Shown here one piece after another: positions 18,465 to 27,800 of a DNA stretch of 64,000 nucleotides. The number at the start of each line of letters is the position of its first letter. Positions within the stretch are counted from its first letter, which is position 1. The stretch is taken from NCBI GenBank assembly GCA_963714145.1, contig OY970235.1, positions 7,254,001-7,318,000 of the forward strand, given 5' to 3'. This stretch comes from JBBWZH01 sp035544115 (GTDB taxonomy: Bacteria; Actinomycetota; Actinomycetes; Mycobacteriales; CADCTP01). The position numbers and the translations under genes are program-made. Under the pieces are notes generated by a model. That model searched no databases. It was not told where the DNA came from and was given only the letters and a program-made list of their open reading frames with translations.

Positions 18465-21434
18465 ATGAAAGCGATGCCCTGGTCCCGGATCATCCGGTCC
18501 CGGAGCCTGATCGGATTCGCCTCGGTCGCGGCGGCGGCCACCGTACTGGTGCCGCCGGCGCAGGTAGCCGCAGCCGCGCCGGCGGCACCATCCACAGTGT
18601 CCAGTCAGCACACGGTCAGCTGGGACCACTACTCGATCATGGTGGACGGCAAGCGGGTGCTGCTCTGGGCCGGTGAGTTCCACTACTTCCGGCTGCCCAG
18701 CCCGGACCTGTGGCGGGACACGCTGGAGAAGATCCGGGCCGCCGGCTTCAACGGCGTCTCGCTCTACTTCGACTGGGCATACCACTCGCCGAAGGCCGGC
18801 GTGTACGACTTCACCGGCGTCCGGGACGTGGACCGGCTGCTGCGGATGACCGAGGAACTCGGGTTGTACGTGGTCGCCCGGCCCGGGCCGTACATCAACG
18901 CCGAGGTGTCCGGCGGTGGCCTGCCGGCCTGGCTGAAGAATGTGCCGGGCCGGGCGCGGTCGTCCGCCCCCGGCTACACGGCGGCGTACCGGGACTGGTT
19001 GCACCACATCAACCCGATCATCGCCCGGCACCAGATCACCCGGGGCGGCTCGGTGATCGCCTACAACACCGAGAACGAGTACTCGATCAACGTCGACACC
19101 GCCTACATGAACGATCTGCAGGTGCAGGCCCGGGCGGCCGGCATCACGGTGCCGATCACCCACAACGCCTGCTGTGGCGGCGGGCTGGCCAACTGGACGT
19201 CCGGCGAGGGCGCGGTACAGATCCCGGCGGTGGACGACTACCCGCAGTCGTTCGACTGCCCGCATCCCGACGTCTGGGGCCCGTGGGGCAACGGGATCAG
19301 CAACCGGCTGCGCGACGACATCCCGGTGTTCTCAGCCGAGTACCAGGCCGGCGCGATCGACCTGTTCAACGCCGGCTACCCCGCCTGCCGTGACCTGACC
19401 GGGCCGGCCTACCAGAAGTTCTTCTACAAGTCGAACCTCGTCGGCAGCGGCGCCACCATGTTCAGCTACTACATGGCCTACGGCGGAACGAACTGGGGCT
19501 GGCTCGGGCAACCGAACGACGTCTATACCTCGTACGACTATGGCGCGGCGATCACCGAGGCGCGACAGCTCACCACGAAGTACGACGAGTTCAAGCGGCA
19601 GGGCTACTTCGTCACCACGGTCGCGCCGCTGACCAAGACGGATCCGGCCGCCGCGCCCGCGTCGGCCAACCCGGCGCTGGCCACCCAGGCCAGAACCAAC
19701 CCCGACACCGGCACCCAGTTCGTGCTGGTGCGGCACGCCGACGCGCCGTCGACCACCGCCGAGTCGTCCACTCTGGACTGGACGGCGCCGGACGGGCGCT
19801 ACCTGCTGCCGGTGCAGCTGACCGGCCGGGACGCCAAGGTGCTGGTGGCCGGGTACGACCTCGGCGGGCAGCGGCTGGTGCTGTCCAGCTCGGAGATCCT
19901 CACCCACGTCGCGGTGTCTGGTAGGGACGTCGCGGTGCTGTACGGCCGGGACGGTGAGTCGGGAAGAACCGTACTGCGGTACTCCTCGGCACCTTCGGTC
20001 ACCGTCCTGGCCGGCGGCGTTCGGTCGAGTTTCAACCGGACCACCGGCGATCTCCAACTCGACTACGTCCACAGTGGACTCGCCCGGGTCCTGATCAGCG
20101 GCGGCGGGCGGCGTCCGATGCTGTTGCTGCTCGGCACCGACAGCACCGCCGCGCAGTTCTGGCGGGTGCCCACCTCGGCCGGGACGATGCTGGTCCGCGG
20201 CACCTCGCTGGTCCGGTCCGGCTCGGTGCGCGGTGACCGGCTGGCGCTGCGCGCCGACACCGCCGCTGCCGGCGACGTCGAGGTGTTCGGCCCGTCCTGG
20301 CTGGATGGGCTGACGGTCGGATCCGACCGGGTTGGCACCCGGCGCACGTCGAGCGGCTCGCTGCTCGGCCGGGTGTCCGGGCCGGCCCCGGTACGGCTGC
20401 CGACGCTGACCGGCTGGCGCGTACAGCCGGCCGCGCCGGAGACCGACCCGAGGTTCAACGACGCGCAGTGGACGGTCGCGGACCACACCAGCACGCCGAG
20501 CGGGTACACGCCGAAGACGCAGCCGGTGCTGTTCGCCGACGACTACGGCTACCACTACGGCAACGTCTGGTACCGCGGCCACTTCACCGCTACCGGCGCC
20601 GAGTCGACCGTCTCGCTGAACGCGATCACCGGCCGCAACGGCATCTACCTGGCCTGGCTCAACGGGCACTTCCTGGGCTCGGCGAACGGCGGCGTGCAGG
20701 CCGACGCCGACAGCGACCCGCCGAACGCGAACCCCGGGCCGGCCGACTTCGCCGTCCCGGCCGGGCTGCTCAGGGCCGGCCAGCCGGCGGTGCTGTCGGT
20801 GCTGGTGGAGAACATGGGCCACAACGACGACTGGATCGCGGTGGACACCCGGTTCCGCCAGCCGCGCGGCCTGTTCGGTGCCTCGCTGGTCGGCTCGAAC
20901 GCTCCGATCTCGTGGCGGATCCAGGGCGCCCGGGGCGGCGAGAACCTGCGCGACACCGCCCGCGGCGCGCTGAACACCGGAGGCCTGTTCGGTGAGCGGG
21001 CCGGCTGGTACCTGCCCGGCTTCCCGGACCGCACCTGGCCGCGGGTGACCACGCCGGCCCAGACCGGCCTGACCCCCGGGGTGACCTGGTACCGCGCCGG
21101 CTTCGGGCTGTCCACTCCGGACGGTCAGGACGTCTCGGTGGGACTGCGGTTCGGCGATACCAGTACCCGTGGCTACCGGGTGCTGGTCTACCTGAACGGC
21201 TGGCAGCTCGGGCAGTACGTGAACGGCGGCTCGCAGCGGGACTTCGTGCTGCCGGCCGGGCTGCTCCAGCAGCACGGCGGCAACACGCTCGCACTGGCCG
21301 TGATCTCGACAGTGCGCGACGCCAGCGGCCCTGGCCCGGTCAGCCTGGTGTCGCTCGGCAACCAGCGCGGCGGAGTTCCGGTGGCCGGTGTCCCGGCCCC
21401 CGGCTACGACCGCCGCCAGTTCGAAGGTTCTTGA
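18465..21434 (+). CDS. secreted GH35 beta-galactosidase
   Basis: About 989 residues. Signal peptide ends near VAAAAPAAPS. The GH35 barrel begins at ILLWAGEFHYFRLPSP-like sequence (LLWAGEFHYFRLPSPDLW). Acid/base Glu lies in YNTENEYSIN (about 203), the nucleophile in FSAEYQAGAID (about 290), and FSYYMAYGGTNWGWLG is the family block. The C-terminal half holds beta-sandwich domains (VWYRGHFTATGA, ITGRNGIYLAWLNGHFLGSA). It hydrolyses terminal beta-galactose; in this cluster the galactosyl side chain of xyloglucan is the likely substrate. It starts 31 bp after the GH3 stop with AAGGAG, so the two are one operon. Confidence 0.92.
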   Translation: MKAMPWSRIIRSRSLIGFASVAAAATVLVPPAQVAAAAPAAPSTVSSQHTVSWDHYSIMVDGKRVLLWAGEFHYFRLPSPDLWRDTLEKIRAAGFNGVSLYFDWAYHSPKAGVYDFTGVRDVDRLLRMTEELGLYVVARPGPYINAEVSGGGLPAWLKNVPGRARSSAPGYTAAYRDWLHHINPIIARHQITRGGSVIAYNTENEYSINVDTAYMNDLQVQARAAGITVPITHNACCGGGLANWTSGEGAVQIPAVDDYPQSFDCPHPDVWGPWGNGISNRLRDDIPVFSAEYQAGAIDLFNAGYPACRDLTGPAYQKFFYKSNLVGSGATMFSYYMAYGGTNWGWLGQPNDVYTSYDYGAAITEARQLTTKYDEFKRQGYFVTTVAPLTKTDPAAAPASANPALATQARTNPDTGTQFVLVRHADAPSTTAESSTLDWTAPDGRYLLPVQLTGRDAKVLVAGYDLGGQRLVLSSSEILTHVAVSGRDVAVLYGRDGESGRTVLRYSSAPSVTVLAGGVRSSFNRTTGDLQLDYVHSGLARVLISGGGRRPMLLLLGTDSTAAQFWRVPTSAGTMLVRGTSLVRSGSVRGDRLALRADTAAAGDVEVFGPSWLDGLTVGSDRVGTRRTSSGSLLGRVSGPAPVRLPTLTGWRVQPAAPETDPRFNDAQWTVADHTSTPSGYTPKTQPVLFADDYGYHYGNVWYRGHFTATGAESTVSLNAITGRNGIYLAWLNGHFLGSANGGVQADADSDPPNANPGPADFAVPAGLLRAGQPAVLSVLVENMGHNDDWIAVDTRFRQPRGLFGASLVGSNAPISWRIQGARGGENLRDTARGALNTGGLFGERAGWYLPGFPDRTWPRVTTPAQTGLTPGVTWYRAGFGLSTPDGQDVSVGLRFGDTSTRGYRVLVYLNGWQLGQYVNGGSQRDFVLPAGLLQQHGGNTLALAVISTVRDASGPGPVSLVSLGNQRGGVPVAGVPAPGYDRRQFEGS

Positions 21435-21441
21435 CCGTTGC

Positions 21442-21479
21442 GGTCCGGCCGGGACGGAACGAACCGTCCCGGCCGGACC
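21442..21479. terminator. hairpin after the GH35 gene
   Basis: Perfect 16-bp stem (21442-21457 with 21464-21479) and a 6-nt loop AACGAA, right behind the GH35 stop. It may end most GH3-GH35 transcripts and lower expression of the GH29 gene downstream. Confidence 0.75.
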
Positions 21480-21684
21480 GGGGCGGAGACGGAGATGACC
21501 ATGCGGCACCGGCGTCGGCAAACGGCTGTCCTGGCGACCGCGTTCAAGGTTGCCGCGGCCGGAAGGGGTATCGGCCGCCTCGCCGGCCGCGGCAACCGCA
21601 CCGCAGTGACCATGGCCGGTGTCCGGCCGCGGGCCGGCGACCGGCATCGCTACCAGGCAGCGTGATCCGACGGGAGTGAGCTTC

Positions 21685-23205
21685 ATGCAGGACGACGCGA
21701 CACGTGGACCGGTCGACCGGCGACGCTTCCTCGGGCTGATGGGCGCCGCGGCCGGCACTGCCGCCGTCGCCGGCCCGCTGGCCGGCCCGCTCGCCGGCAC
21801 CGCGGCCGCCGACAGCGGTGCCCGGCACCCGGCACGGTTCCTCGGCAACCGCTACCAACTGCAACGGTCCCTTGTGGACCGGCGGTTCGGCATGTTCATC
21901 CACTTCAACATGGGCACGTACCACGACGCGGAGTGGACCGACCCCGGCCAGGACCCGCTGTCGTTCAACCCGGTGGACCTCAACTGCGCACAGTGGGCGG
22001 GCGCGGCGGCCTCGGCCGGGATGAAGTTCGCGGTGCTGACCGCGAAACACCACGACGGGTTCTGCCTGTGGCCCACGGCCTACAGCAGCTACGGGGTGAT
22101 GACCAGTTCGTACCGGCGCGACATCGTCCGCCAGTACATGGACGCGTTCCGGGCCCGCGGCATTACGCCCGCGCTGTACTTCTCGATCTGGGACCGCACC
22201 GTGCCCGGGGTCGCCCCGGGTGAGGTGACCGCGGCCGGCCTCCGGTTCGTGAAGAACCAACTGACCGAACTGCTCACCCACTACGGCCGGATCCCGCTGC
22301 TGATCACCGACGGCTGGTCCTGGTCGATGGGCCACCAGGAGGTGCCGTACGGCGAGATCCGCCGGCACATCCACTCGCTGCAGCCGGACTGCCTGTTCGT
22401 CGACCTGAACGGGGTGCCGGTCGCCTGGGACGCCGATCTCACCTTCTGGGAAGAGCCGAAGCCGGACCAGTTCGCCCCGGGCGGCAACACGGTCGCCGCC
22501 ACCCAGGGCCAGACGATCACGCCGTTCCAGTGGTTCTGGCACCCGAACACGCCGACCGCCGGCAACCTGCTGACGACGGCGGACATCGTGGACGGCCACC
22601 TGCGGCCGCTGGAACAGCGCAACACCACGTTCATCCTCAACTGCCCGCCCAACCCGCAGGGCCTGCTGGACGCGAACATCGTCAGCCGGCTCGCCGACGT
22701 CGGCCGGGTCTGGCGGCCGGACCGCACCCGGGCGCCGCTGCCGCCCCAGCCGGACGTGCTGCTGCACCCGATCACCGCGGTCGGCGCCACCGCGACCAGC
22801 GGCGACGCGGCTCTGGCCGTCGAGGGCCACAACGACTGGGGCTGGAACGGCAACGCCGACCAGCGGCTCTGGCAGACCACCGCGCCGCTGCCGCAGTCGA
22901 TCACCTTCGACCTCGGCGATCGGGCCGTCGTGGACACCGTCGCCTACCTCCCCCGGCAGGACAAGGGCGCCGACGGGCAGGTCGTGACCGATGGGAACAT
23001 CACCGCCTACCGGGTCTCGGTCAGCACCACCGGTCGCTCCTTCACGCCGGTCGCCCGGGGCCGGTGGGCCGCCGACCGGACGGTCAAGCGGGCCCGGTTC
23101 CAGCCGGCCCGGGCCCGATTCGTCCGGCTTGAGGCGCTGGCCGCGGTAGGTGGATCCGCGGTGGCGAACGAGTTCGGTATCGGGCGCACCGACGGCCACC
23201 GGTAA
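21685..23205 (+). CDS. Tat-exported GH29 alpha-L-fucosidase with CBM32-like domain
   Basis: 506 residues. Twin-arginine signal (DRRRFLGLMGAAAG) with a hydrophobic stretch to TAAADSG. GH29 barrel: RFGMFIHFNMGTYHDAEW, FAVLTAKHHDGFCLWPTAYS, LYFSIWDRT, LLITDGWSW (nucleophile Asp, about 208) and TFILNCPPNPQGLLD. The C-terminal 150 residues form an F5/8-type/CBM32 galactose-binding-like domain (SITFDLGDRAVVDTVAYLP, ARFVRLEALAAVGG). Removes alpha-L-fucose; fucosylated xyloglucan is the likely target given the neighbours. The start follows GGGAG; 206 bases separate the stop of GH35 from this gene. Confidence 0.9.
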   Translation: MQDDATRGPVDRRRFLGLMGAAAGTAAVAGPLAGPLAGTAAADSGARHPARFLGNRYQLQRSLVDRRFGMFIHFNMGTYHDAEWTDPGQDPLSFNPVDLNCAQWAGAAASAGMKFAVLTAKHHDGFCLWPTAYSSYGVMTSSYRRDIVRQYMDAFRARGITPALYFSIWDRTVPGVAPGEVTAAGLRFVKNQLTELLTHYGRIPLLITDGWSWSMGHQEVPYGEIRRHIHSLQPDCLFVDLNGVPVAWDADLTFWEEPKPDQFAPGGNTVAATQGQTITPFQWFWHPNTPTAGNLLTTADIVDGHLRPLEQRNTTFILNCPPNPQGLLDANIVSRLADVGRVWRPDRTRAPLPPQPDVLLHPITAVGATATSGDAALAVEGHNDWGWNGNADQRLWQTTAPLPQSITFDLGDRAVVDTVAYLPRQDKGADGQVVTDGNITAYRVSVSTTGRSFTPVARGRWAADRTVKRARFQPARARFVRLEALAAVGGSAVANEFGIGRTDGHR

Positions 23206-23485
23206 CCGAACGGATCCAACGCACCGCCCGGGCCGGCGTCAGCTACCCCGCTGACGCCGCGCCGGCAGAGCGGCTGCCGGGACGCGGTGCAGGCGAGACC
23301 CCTCCCGCCAGAACGCGACCCGGCACCGGTAGGTCTAGACCTCTGGTATCAGATCGCGCGACCTCCCACTCCGTAGAGTTGCGACCGGCCGCCGATTCGG
23401 CCCCGCCGGCGTGATCGAGTGCGCAGGTTGCCCGGGTCCGTCCGCCCGACCTGCCACGCGGTACTGAGCTGCCTGCCGGGTAAGG
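23206..23485. other. intergenic gap with a short palindrome
   Basis: No gene seen. It contains the perfect 12-bp palindrome AGGTCTAGACCT (23331-23342), which could be an operator for the patatin-type gene that follows. No clear -35/-10 pair was found. Confidence 0.35.
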
Positions 23486-26425
23486 GTGATCACGTTGATC
23501 CGAGACGTCCGCGACCTGTCCGTCCCGTTTGTCGCATGTGGACCGTCACTGAGCCGTCGGCGGGCCGCGGCGGTCGCATTGCTGGCGGTGGGCGCGCTCA
23601 CCGGCGGGCTGCTGGTGTACCGGTTGGCCGACCCCCGGGTGCCGATGTTCGCCGTGCAGCTGGCCGGGATTGACCCCGGCCGGATCACTGCCGCGGTCAA
23701 CGCCGACTGGGCGCTGATCGCCGGCTACGTGGTCGCGCTGGTGGCGGCCGGCTGGCTCGGCGTCCGGGTGGCCTGGACGCCGGCGGCCCGGACGGCGGCC
23801 GCGCTCGCGATCGCCGCCGGGGTCGCGGCCGGCACCGCCGACGCGATCGAGAACATCCTGCTCTACCTCGCCCTGCACCGGTCCGGCGACGGGCTCTGGC
23901 GCGCCGCCCAGACCGCGGCGTACCTGAAGTTCGGCCTGCTCGCGTACGCGCTGCCGGCGACCGCGGTGGCCTGGAGCTTCGCGGTGGGCCGGCTGCTCTC
24001 CCGCCGGACGGCCGACCCGGTGCCGGCGGCGGACCGGATCGAGGGGGTGCCGCCGCTGCCCCCGCCAGGCGGGGGGACGCTGCCGGATGATCCGCCACCC
24101 GGCGACCGGCAGGCCCCGGCGGCGCACTGGGCAGCCGGCCGCCGGCTGCCGCCCGGGCGCGGGCCGGCCGGGGTCGGTATCTGCGTTTCCGGCGGCGGGA
24201 TCCGGTCCGCCTGCGTGGCACTCGGCGCGCTGCAATCGCTGCGCGCGGCCGGCGAACTCGGCCGCGCCCGCTACCTGGTCTCGGTCTCCGGCGGCGGCTA
24301 CCTGACCGGCGCGTTGCAGTTGGCGATGCAACCGCGGCCACGCGCCGACGATCCAGATCGGACAGTGGACGACCCGAACGCGGCCCGGCCGGCCGACGTG
24401 CTCGCCCCCGGCTCGGTGGAGGAGGACCACCTGCGCCGGCACAGCCGCTACGTCGCCGACACCGCCCGGGAGTGGGCCGAGGCGCTGGGCGTGCTGCTGC
24501 GCGGCCTGCTGATGTCGCTGGCGCTGGGCCTGCTCACCGTCACGGTTCTCGGCGTCACCCTGGCCGGAATCTACCGGCGGGTCCCGGTCAGCTCCACAAT
24601 GGACGGTCTGCGGCCGCGGTTCAGCTCGCGTGGCAGCCTGCCGTTCCCCTCGCTCCACTCCGGGGTGCTGATCGCGGCCGGGCTGGTCGCGGCCGCCGCG
24701 CTGCTGGCGTACCTGGTCGCGGCGATGCTGCCGGCGCTGACCCGGCCCACCGTGGTCGGCGGCCGGATCGCCGGCTGGATCACCCTCACCGGCGCCGCGC
24801 TGGCCGGTCTGGCCGCACTGGTCAGCCTGCTGGGTATGGGGATCCCGGCGCTGGTCTGGCTGGCCGCGAAGGTGCTCGGCGGGTTGGCCGACCGCGGCGG
24901 GCCGGCCTCGACGCCGGCCGGCAGCGCGGTTTCCACCGTCCTGCTCGCCTACCTGGGGGCGGTGGTCGGGATGGTCTGGCGCGGCCGGGCCAGGATCAGC
25001 GGCGGGATCGGACTGCTCCGCCGGCTGCGGCCGGGCGCCGGCGAGGCCAGCCGGGCGGTGCCGCACGGGATCATCCAGCAGCTGCTGCTCTGGCTGGTGT
25101 CCGCCGTGCTGCTCGCGGCACTTCTGCTGGTGCTCGGCGTCGTCGTCGGCAACGCCGCGTACTGGCCGCGCTGGCTGCCGATCGCCGCCTGGGTCGCCTT
25201 CGCCCTCGCCGTGCTCTGCCTGGACCAGACCTGGCTGAGCCTGCACCCGTTCTACCGGCGGCGACTGGCGAGCGCGTTCTCGGTCCGGCGCGCCACCAAC
25301 GCGGCCGGTCAGGTGGTGGCCGCCCCGTACGGATTCGACCGGGAACGGACCACGCTGAGCCGGTACGGCGCCCGGGTGGACGGCTTCCCGCAGGTCATCT
25401 TCGCCGCCGCGGCGAACCTCAGCGGCTCCGACCGCACGCCGCCTGGCCGGCGTGCCGTCTCGTTCACGCTCAGCCATGACTGGATCGGTGGCCCGGATGT
25501 CGGCTGGATGCCGACGTCCTATGTGGAGCGCACCGCGCACGGGCAGCTGCGCCGGGACCTGACGGTGCAGGCCGCGGTGGCGATCTCGGGCGCCGCGTTC
25601 GCGTCCGCGATGGGCCGGCAGGCGCGGGCCTACCAGACCTTCTTCGCGCTCTCCAACGCCCGGCTCGGCGCCTGGTTGCCCAATCCGGCGTTCCTCCACT
25701 TGCGACAGAAGACGGCCGGTGACTGGCGGCTGCCGCAGTTGCCCCGGTTGCGCCGGCTGAACTACCTGCTGCGCGAGATCTTCGGCGCGTTCCCGCCGCA
25801 GGACCGGCTGCTGTTCTGCACCGACGGCGGGCACTACGAGAACCTCGGGCTGGTCGAGTTGCTCCGGCACGGCTGCCGGCTGGTCTACTGCATCGACGCC
25901 AGCGGTGACGACCCGCCGTTCGCGACCACCCTGGCCGAGGCGATCACGCTGGCGCAGGAGGAACTCGGCGTCCGGATCGCCCTGGACGCGCCGCGCGACC
26001 TGATCGCCGGCAGCGCCACCGCACTCGACCCGGCCGACCCGCTGGCCGTGCTGAACGCGCGGCTGTGCCGGACCGGCGTGGTGGTCGGCCGGATCACCTA
26101 CCCGGAGCCGGTCCCGTTCCCGGACGGTCCGGCCAGCCGCTACGGAGCGTTCGTACTCGCCAAGGCAACGCTCCCGGCCGAACTGCCGTACGAACTGCTC
26201 TCGTACGCGGTGTCCAACCCGGTCTTTCCCCGTGACAGCACCAGCGATCAATGGTTCGACCACGGCCAGTTCGACGCCTACCAGGCACTGGGCAGCTACC
26301 TCGGCCGGTGCGCGGCGCAGATCGGACCGGATGCGGAGGCCCGGCTGCACCAGCCGAACCCGACCCCGAACGGCTCCGCCGGCACGGCCGGGGCCCGGCC
26401 ACTGGCCGACGCTACGGTCACCTAG
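23486..26425 (+). CDS. large membrane-anchored patatin-like phospholipase
   Basis: 979 residues. N-terminal membrane helices (AAAVALLAVGALTGGLLVYR, LIAGYVVALVAAGWLGVRVA, residues 30-180), then the patatin core: oxyanion/glycine loop GICVSGGGIRSACVALGALQ (about 230), nucleophile elbow SVSGGGYLTGAL (about 268) and catalytic Asp block CTDGGHYENLGLVELL (about 777). Between elbow and Asp lies a large insert with at least six hydrophobic segments (330-560). The Ser-Asp dyad is complete, so an acyl hydrolase acting on membrane lipids is expected; the substrate is unknown. The elbow is SGGG rather than the usual GXSXG. GTG start. Confidence 0.85.
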   Translation: MITLIRDVRDLSVPFVACGPSLSRRRAAAVALLAVGALTGGLLVYRLADPRVPMFAVQLAGIDPGRITAAVNADWALIAGYVVALVAAGWLGVRVAWTPAARTAAALAIAAGVAAGTADAIENILLYLALHRSGDGLWRAAQTAAYLKFGLLAYALPATAVAWSFAVGRLLSRRTADPVPAADRIEGVPPLPPPGGGTLPDDPPPGDRQAPAAHWAAGRRLPPGRGPAGVGICVSGGGIRSACVALGALQSLRAAGELGRARYLVSVSGGGYLTGALQLAMQPRPRADDPDRTVDDPNAARPADVLAPGSVEEDHLRRHSRYVADTAREWAEALGVLLRGLLMSLALGLLTVTVLGVTLAGIYRRVPVSSTMDGLRPRFSSRGSLPFPSLHSGVLIAAGLVAAAALLAYLVAAMLPALTRPTVVGGRIAGWITLTGAALAGLAALVSLLGMGIPALVWLAAKVLGGLADRGGPASTPAGSAVSTVLLAYLGAVVGMVWRGRARISGGIGLLRRLRPGAGEASRAVPHGIIQQLLLWLVSAVLLAALLLVLGVVVGNAAYWPRWLPIAAWVAFALAVLCLDQTWLSLHPFYRRRLASAFSVRRATNAAGQVVAAPYGFDRERTTLSRYGARVDGFPQVIFAAAANLSGSDRTPPGRRAVSFTLSHDWIGGPDVGWMPTSYVERTAHGQLRRDLTVQAAVAISGAAFASAMGRQARAYQTFFALSNARLGAWLPNPAFLHLRQKTAGDWRLPQLPRLRRLNYLLREIFGAFPPQDRLLFCTDGGHYENLGLVELLRHGCRLVYCIDASGDDPPFATTLAEAITLAQEELGVRIALDAPRDLIAGSATALDPADPLAVLNARLCRTGVVVGRITYPEPVPFPDGPASRYGAFVLAKATLPAELPYELLSYAVSNPVFPRDSTSDQWFDHGQFDAYQALGSYLGRCAAQIGPDAEARLHQPNPTPNGSAGTAGARPLADATVT

Positions 26426-26500
26426 CGCTACTAATGCCGATCGATACCGGCCCCGGGCGGTTGATGCCGGATCGCCAGCCGCCGCGTAACGTCCGGTGGT

Positions 26501-27757
26501 ATGAGGTCGCCAGTTCTGTGGCAGCGGGTCCGGTACGTCCTCGGCCCGGCAGCGGCGATCGCGGCGTTACTGCTGGTCGCCTCCTGCGCCGGCGGCACCG
26601 CTCCAGTCGGGCCGGCCGCCGCCCCGGCCGGGCCGGTGGCCGCCTCCGCGACGGCCGGTCCGACCACCAGCCACAGTGGACACTCCAGCCAGCCGGCCGA
26701 GCCGGTGGCCCCGCTACGCGCGGGCGAGTGGTTCACCAAACTGGCGATGCCGCAGCCGTACCGGCCGGTGCCACCGCCCGGCGCCACCGACGACTACCGC
26801 TGCTTCCTGATCGACCCCGGGCTGACCCGGACCGCCTACCTGACCGGCAGCCAGTTCCTACCGGAGCACGACGGCCTGGTCCACCACGTGATCTTCTACC
26901 GGGTGGCGCCGACCGACGTCGCCCAGGCCCGCAAGCTGGACGCCGCCGCCCCCGGCGAGGGCTGGACCTGCTTCGGCGGCACCGGCATCAGCAGCCGGAG
27001 CCGGCCGGGCGACCGGCTGAACGAGGGCGGCGACTGGGTCGCCGCCTGGGCGCCGGGCAGCGCCGAGCGGCTGGAGCCGGCCGGCACCGGCTACCCGCTT
27101 CCGCCGGGCAGCCAGCTCGTCATGCAGGTGCACTACAACCTGCTGGCCACCAACGGAAAGGCGGCCGGCACCGACCAGTCCGCGATGGAACTGCGGCTGA
27201 TGGACGGTGCGGCCAAGCTCCGTCCACTTCAGACGACACTGCTGCCGGCTCCGATCGAACTGCCCTGCCCGCAGGGCCAGACCGGCCAGCTGTGCAACCG
27301 TGAACTGGCCGTGCTGGACGTGATGCACCGGTTCGGCAACGCCGCCGGCGCGACCGTGGCCGGCCTCAACCTGCTCTGCAACGCCGGCCGCAGCCCGGTC
27401 GCCGGCCCGACCCAGCACTGCGACCACGCCGTCCGCCAGACCGGCCTGGTCTACGGGCTCGCCGGCCACATGCACCTGCTCGGTCACTCGATCAAGGTGG
27501 AGCTGAACCCGGGCACCCCCCGGGCGCAGACCCTGCTCAACGTCAAGGTCTACAACTTCCACGACCAGAGCACCCAGATCCTGCCCAGGCCGGTCGCCAT
27601 CAAGCCCGGCGACAACCTCCGGGTCACCTGCACCCACGACGCCAGGCTGCGCCAGGAGGATCCGACCCTGCGCGCCCAGCCGCCCCGCTACGTCGTCTGG
27701 GGCGACGGCACCGCCGACGAAATGTGCCTGGGCATCGTCATCTGGTCGAAGCGGTAA
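26501..27757 (+). CDS. lipoprotein with PHM-like copper type II monooxygenase fold
   Basis: 418 residues. Lipoprotein signal with lipobox LLVASCAGG. Two jelly-roll domains follow as in peptidylglycine/dopamine monooxygenases: first copper-site-like HDGLVHHVIFYRV (His-His), then MQVHYNLLA, HMHLLGHSIK (HxH) and the Met block WGDGTADEMCLGIV. All expected ligand motifs are visible, so an ascorbate- or other-reductant-dependent copper hydroxylase on the outer face of the membrane is plausible. Bacterial members are poorly studied and the substrate is unknown. Confidence 0.8.
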   Translation: MRSPVLWQRVRYVLGPAAAIAALLLVASCAGGTAPVGPAAAPAGPVAASATAGPTTSHSGHSSQPAEPVAPLRAGEWFTKLAMPQPYRPVPPPGATDDYRCFLIDPGLTRTAYLTGSQFLPEHDGLVHHVIFYRVAPTDVAQARKLDAAAPGEGWTCFGGTGISSRSRPGDRLNEGGDWVAAWAPGSAERLEPAGTGYPLPPGSQLVMQVHYNLLATNGKAAGTDQSAMELRLMDGAAKLRPLQTTLLPAPIELPCPQGQTGQLCNRELAVLDVMHRFGNAAGATVAGLNLLCNAGRSPVAGPTQHCDHAVRQTGLVYGLAGHMHLLGHSIKVELNPGTPRAQTLLNVKVYNFHDQSTQILPRPVAIKPGDNLRVTCTHDARLRQEDPTLRAQPPRYVVWGDGTADEMCLGIVIWSKR

Positions 27758-27800
27758 CCGGCCTTCCGGACGGCCGGGGTCACCGGGTTAGGGTGGCCAG

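Noticed and set aside
15416..18595. Very long open frame on the strand opposite the GH3 gene (over 1000 codons)
   Set aside because: High third-position GC keeps the antisense frame open. The product is low-complexity and the GH3 domains on the plus strand are unambiguous. The same holds for the long antisense frames over the tex, GH35, patatin and phosphatase genes.
21438..21665. Small plus-strand frame between GH35 and GH29
   Set aside because: It begins inside the terminator hairpin, is very Arg/Ala/Gly-rich, and shows no recognisable domain, so I left it out.
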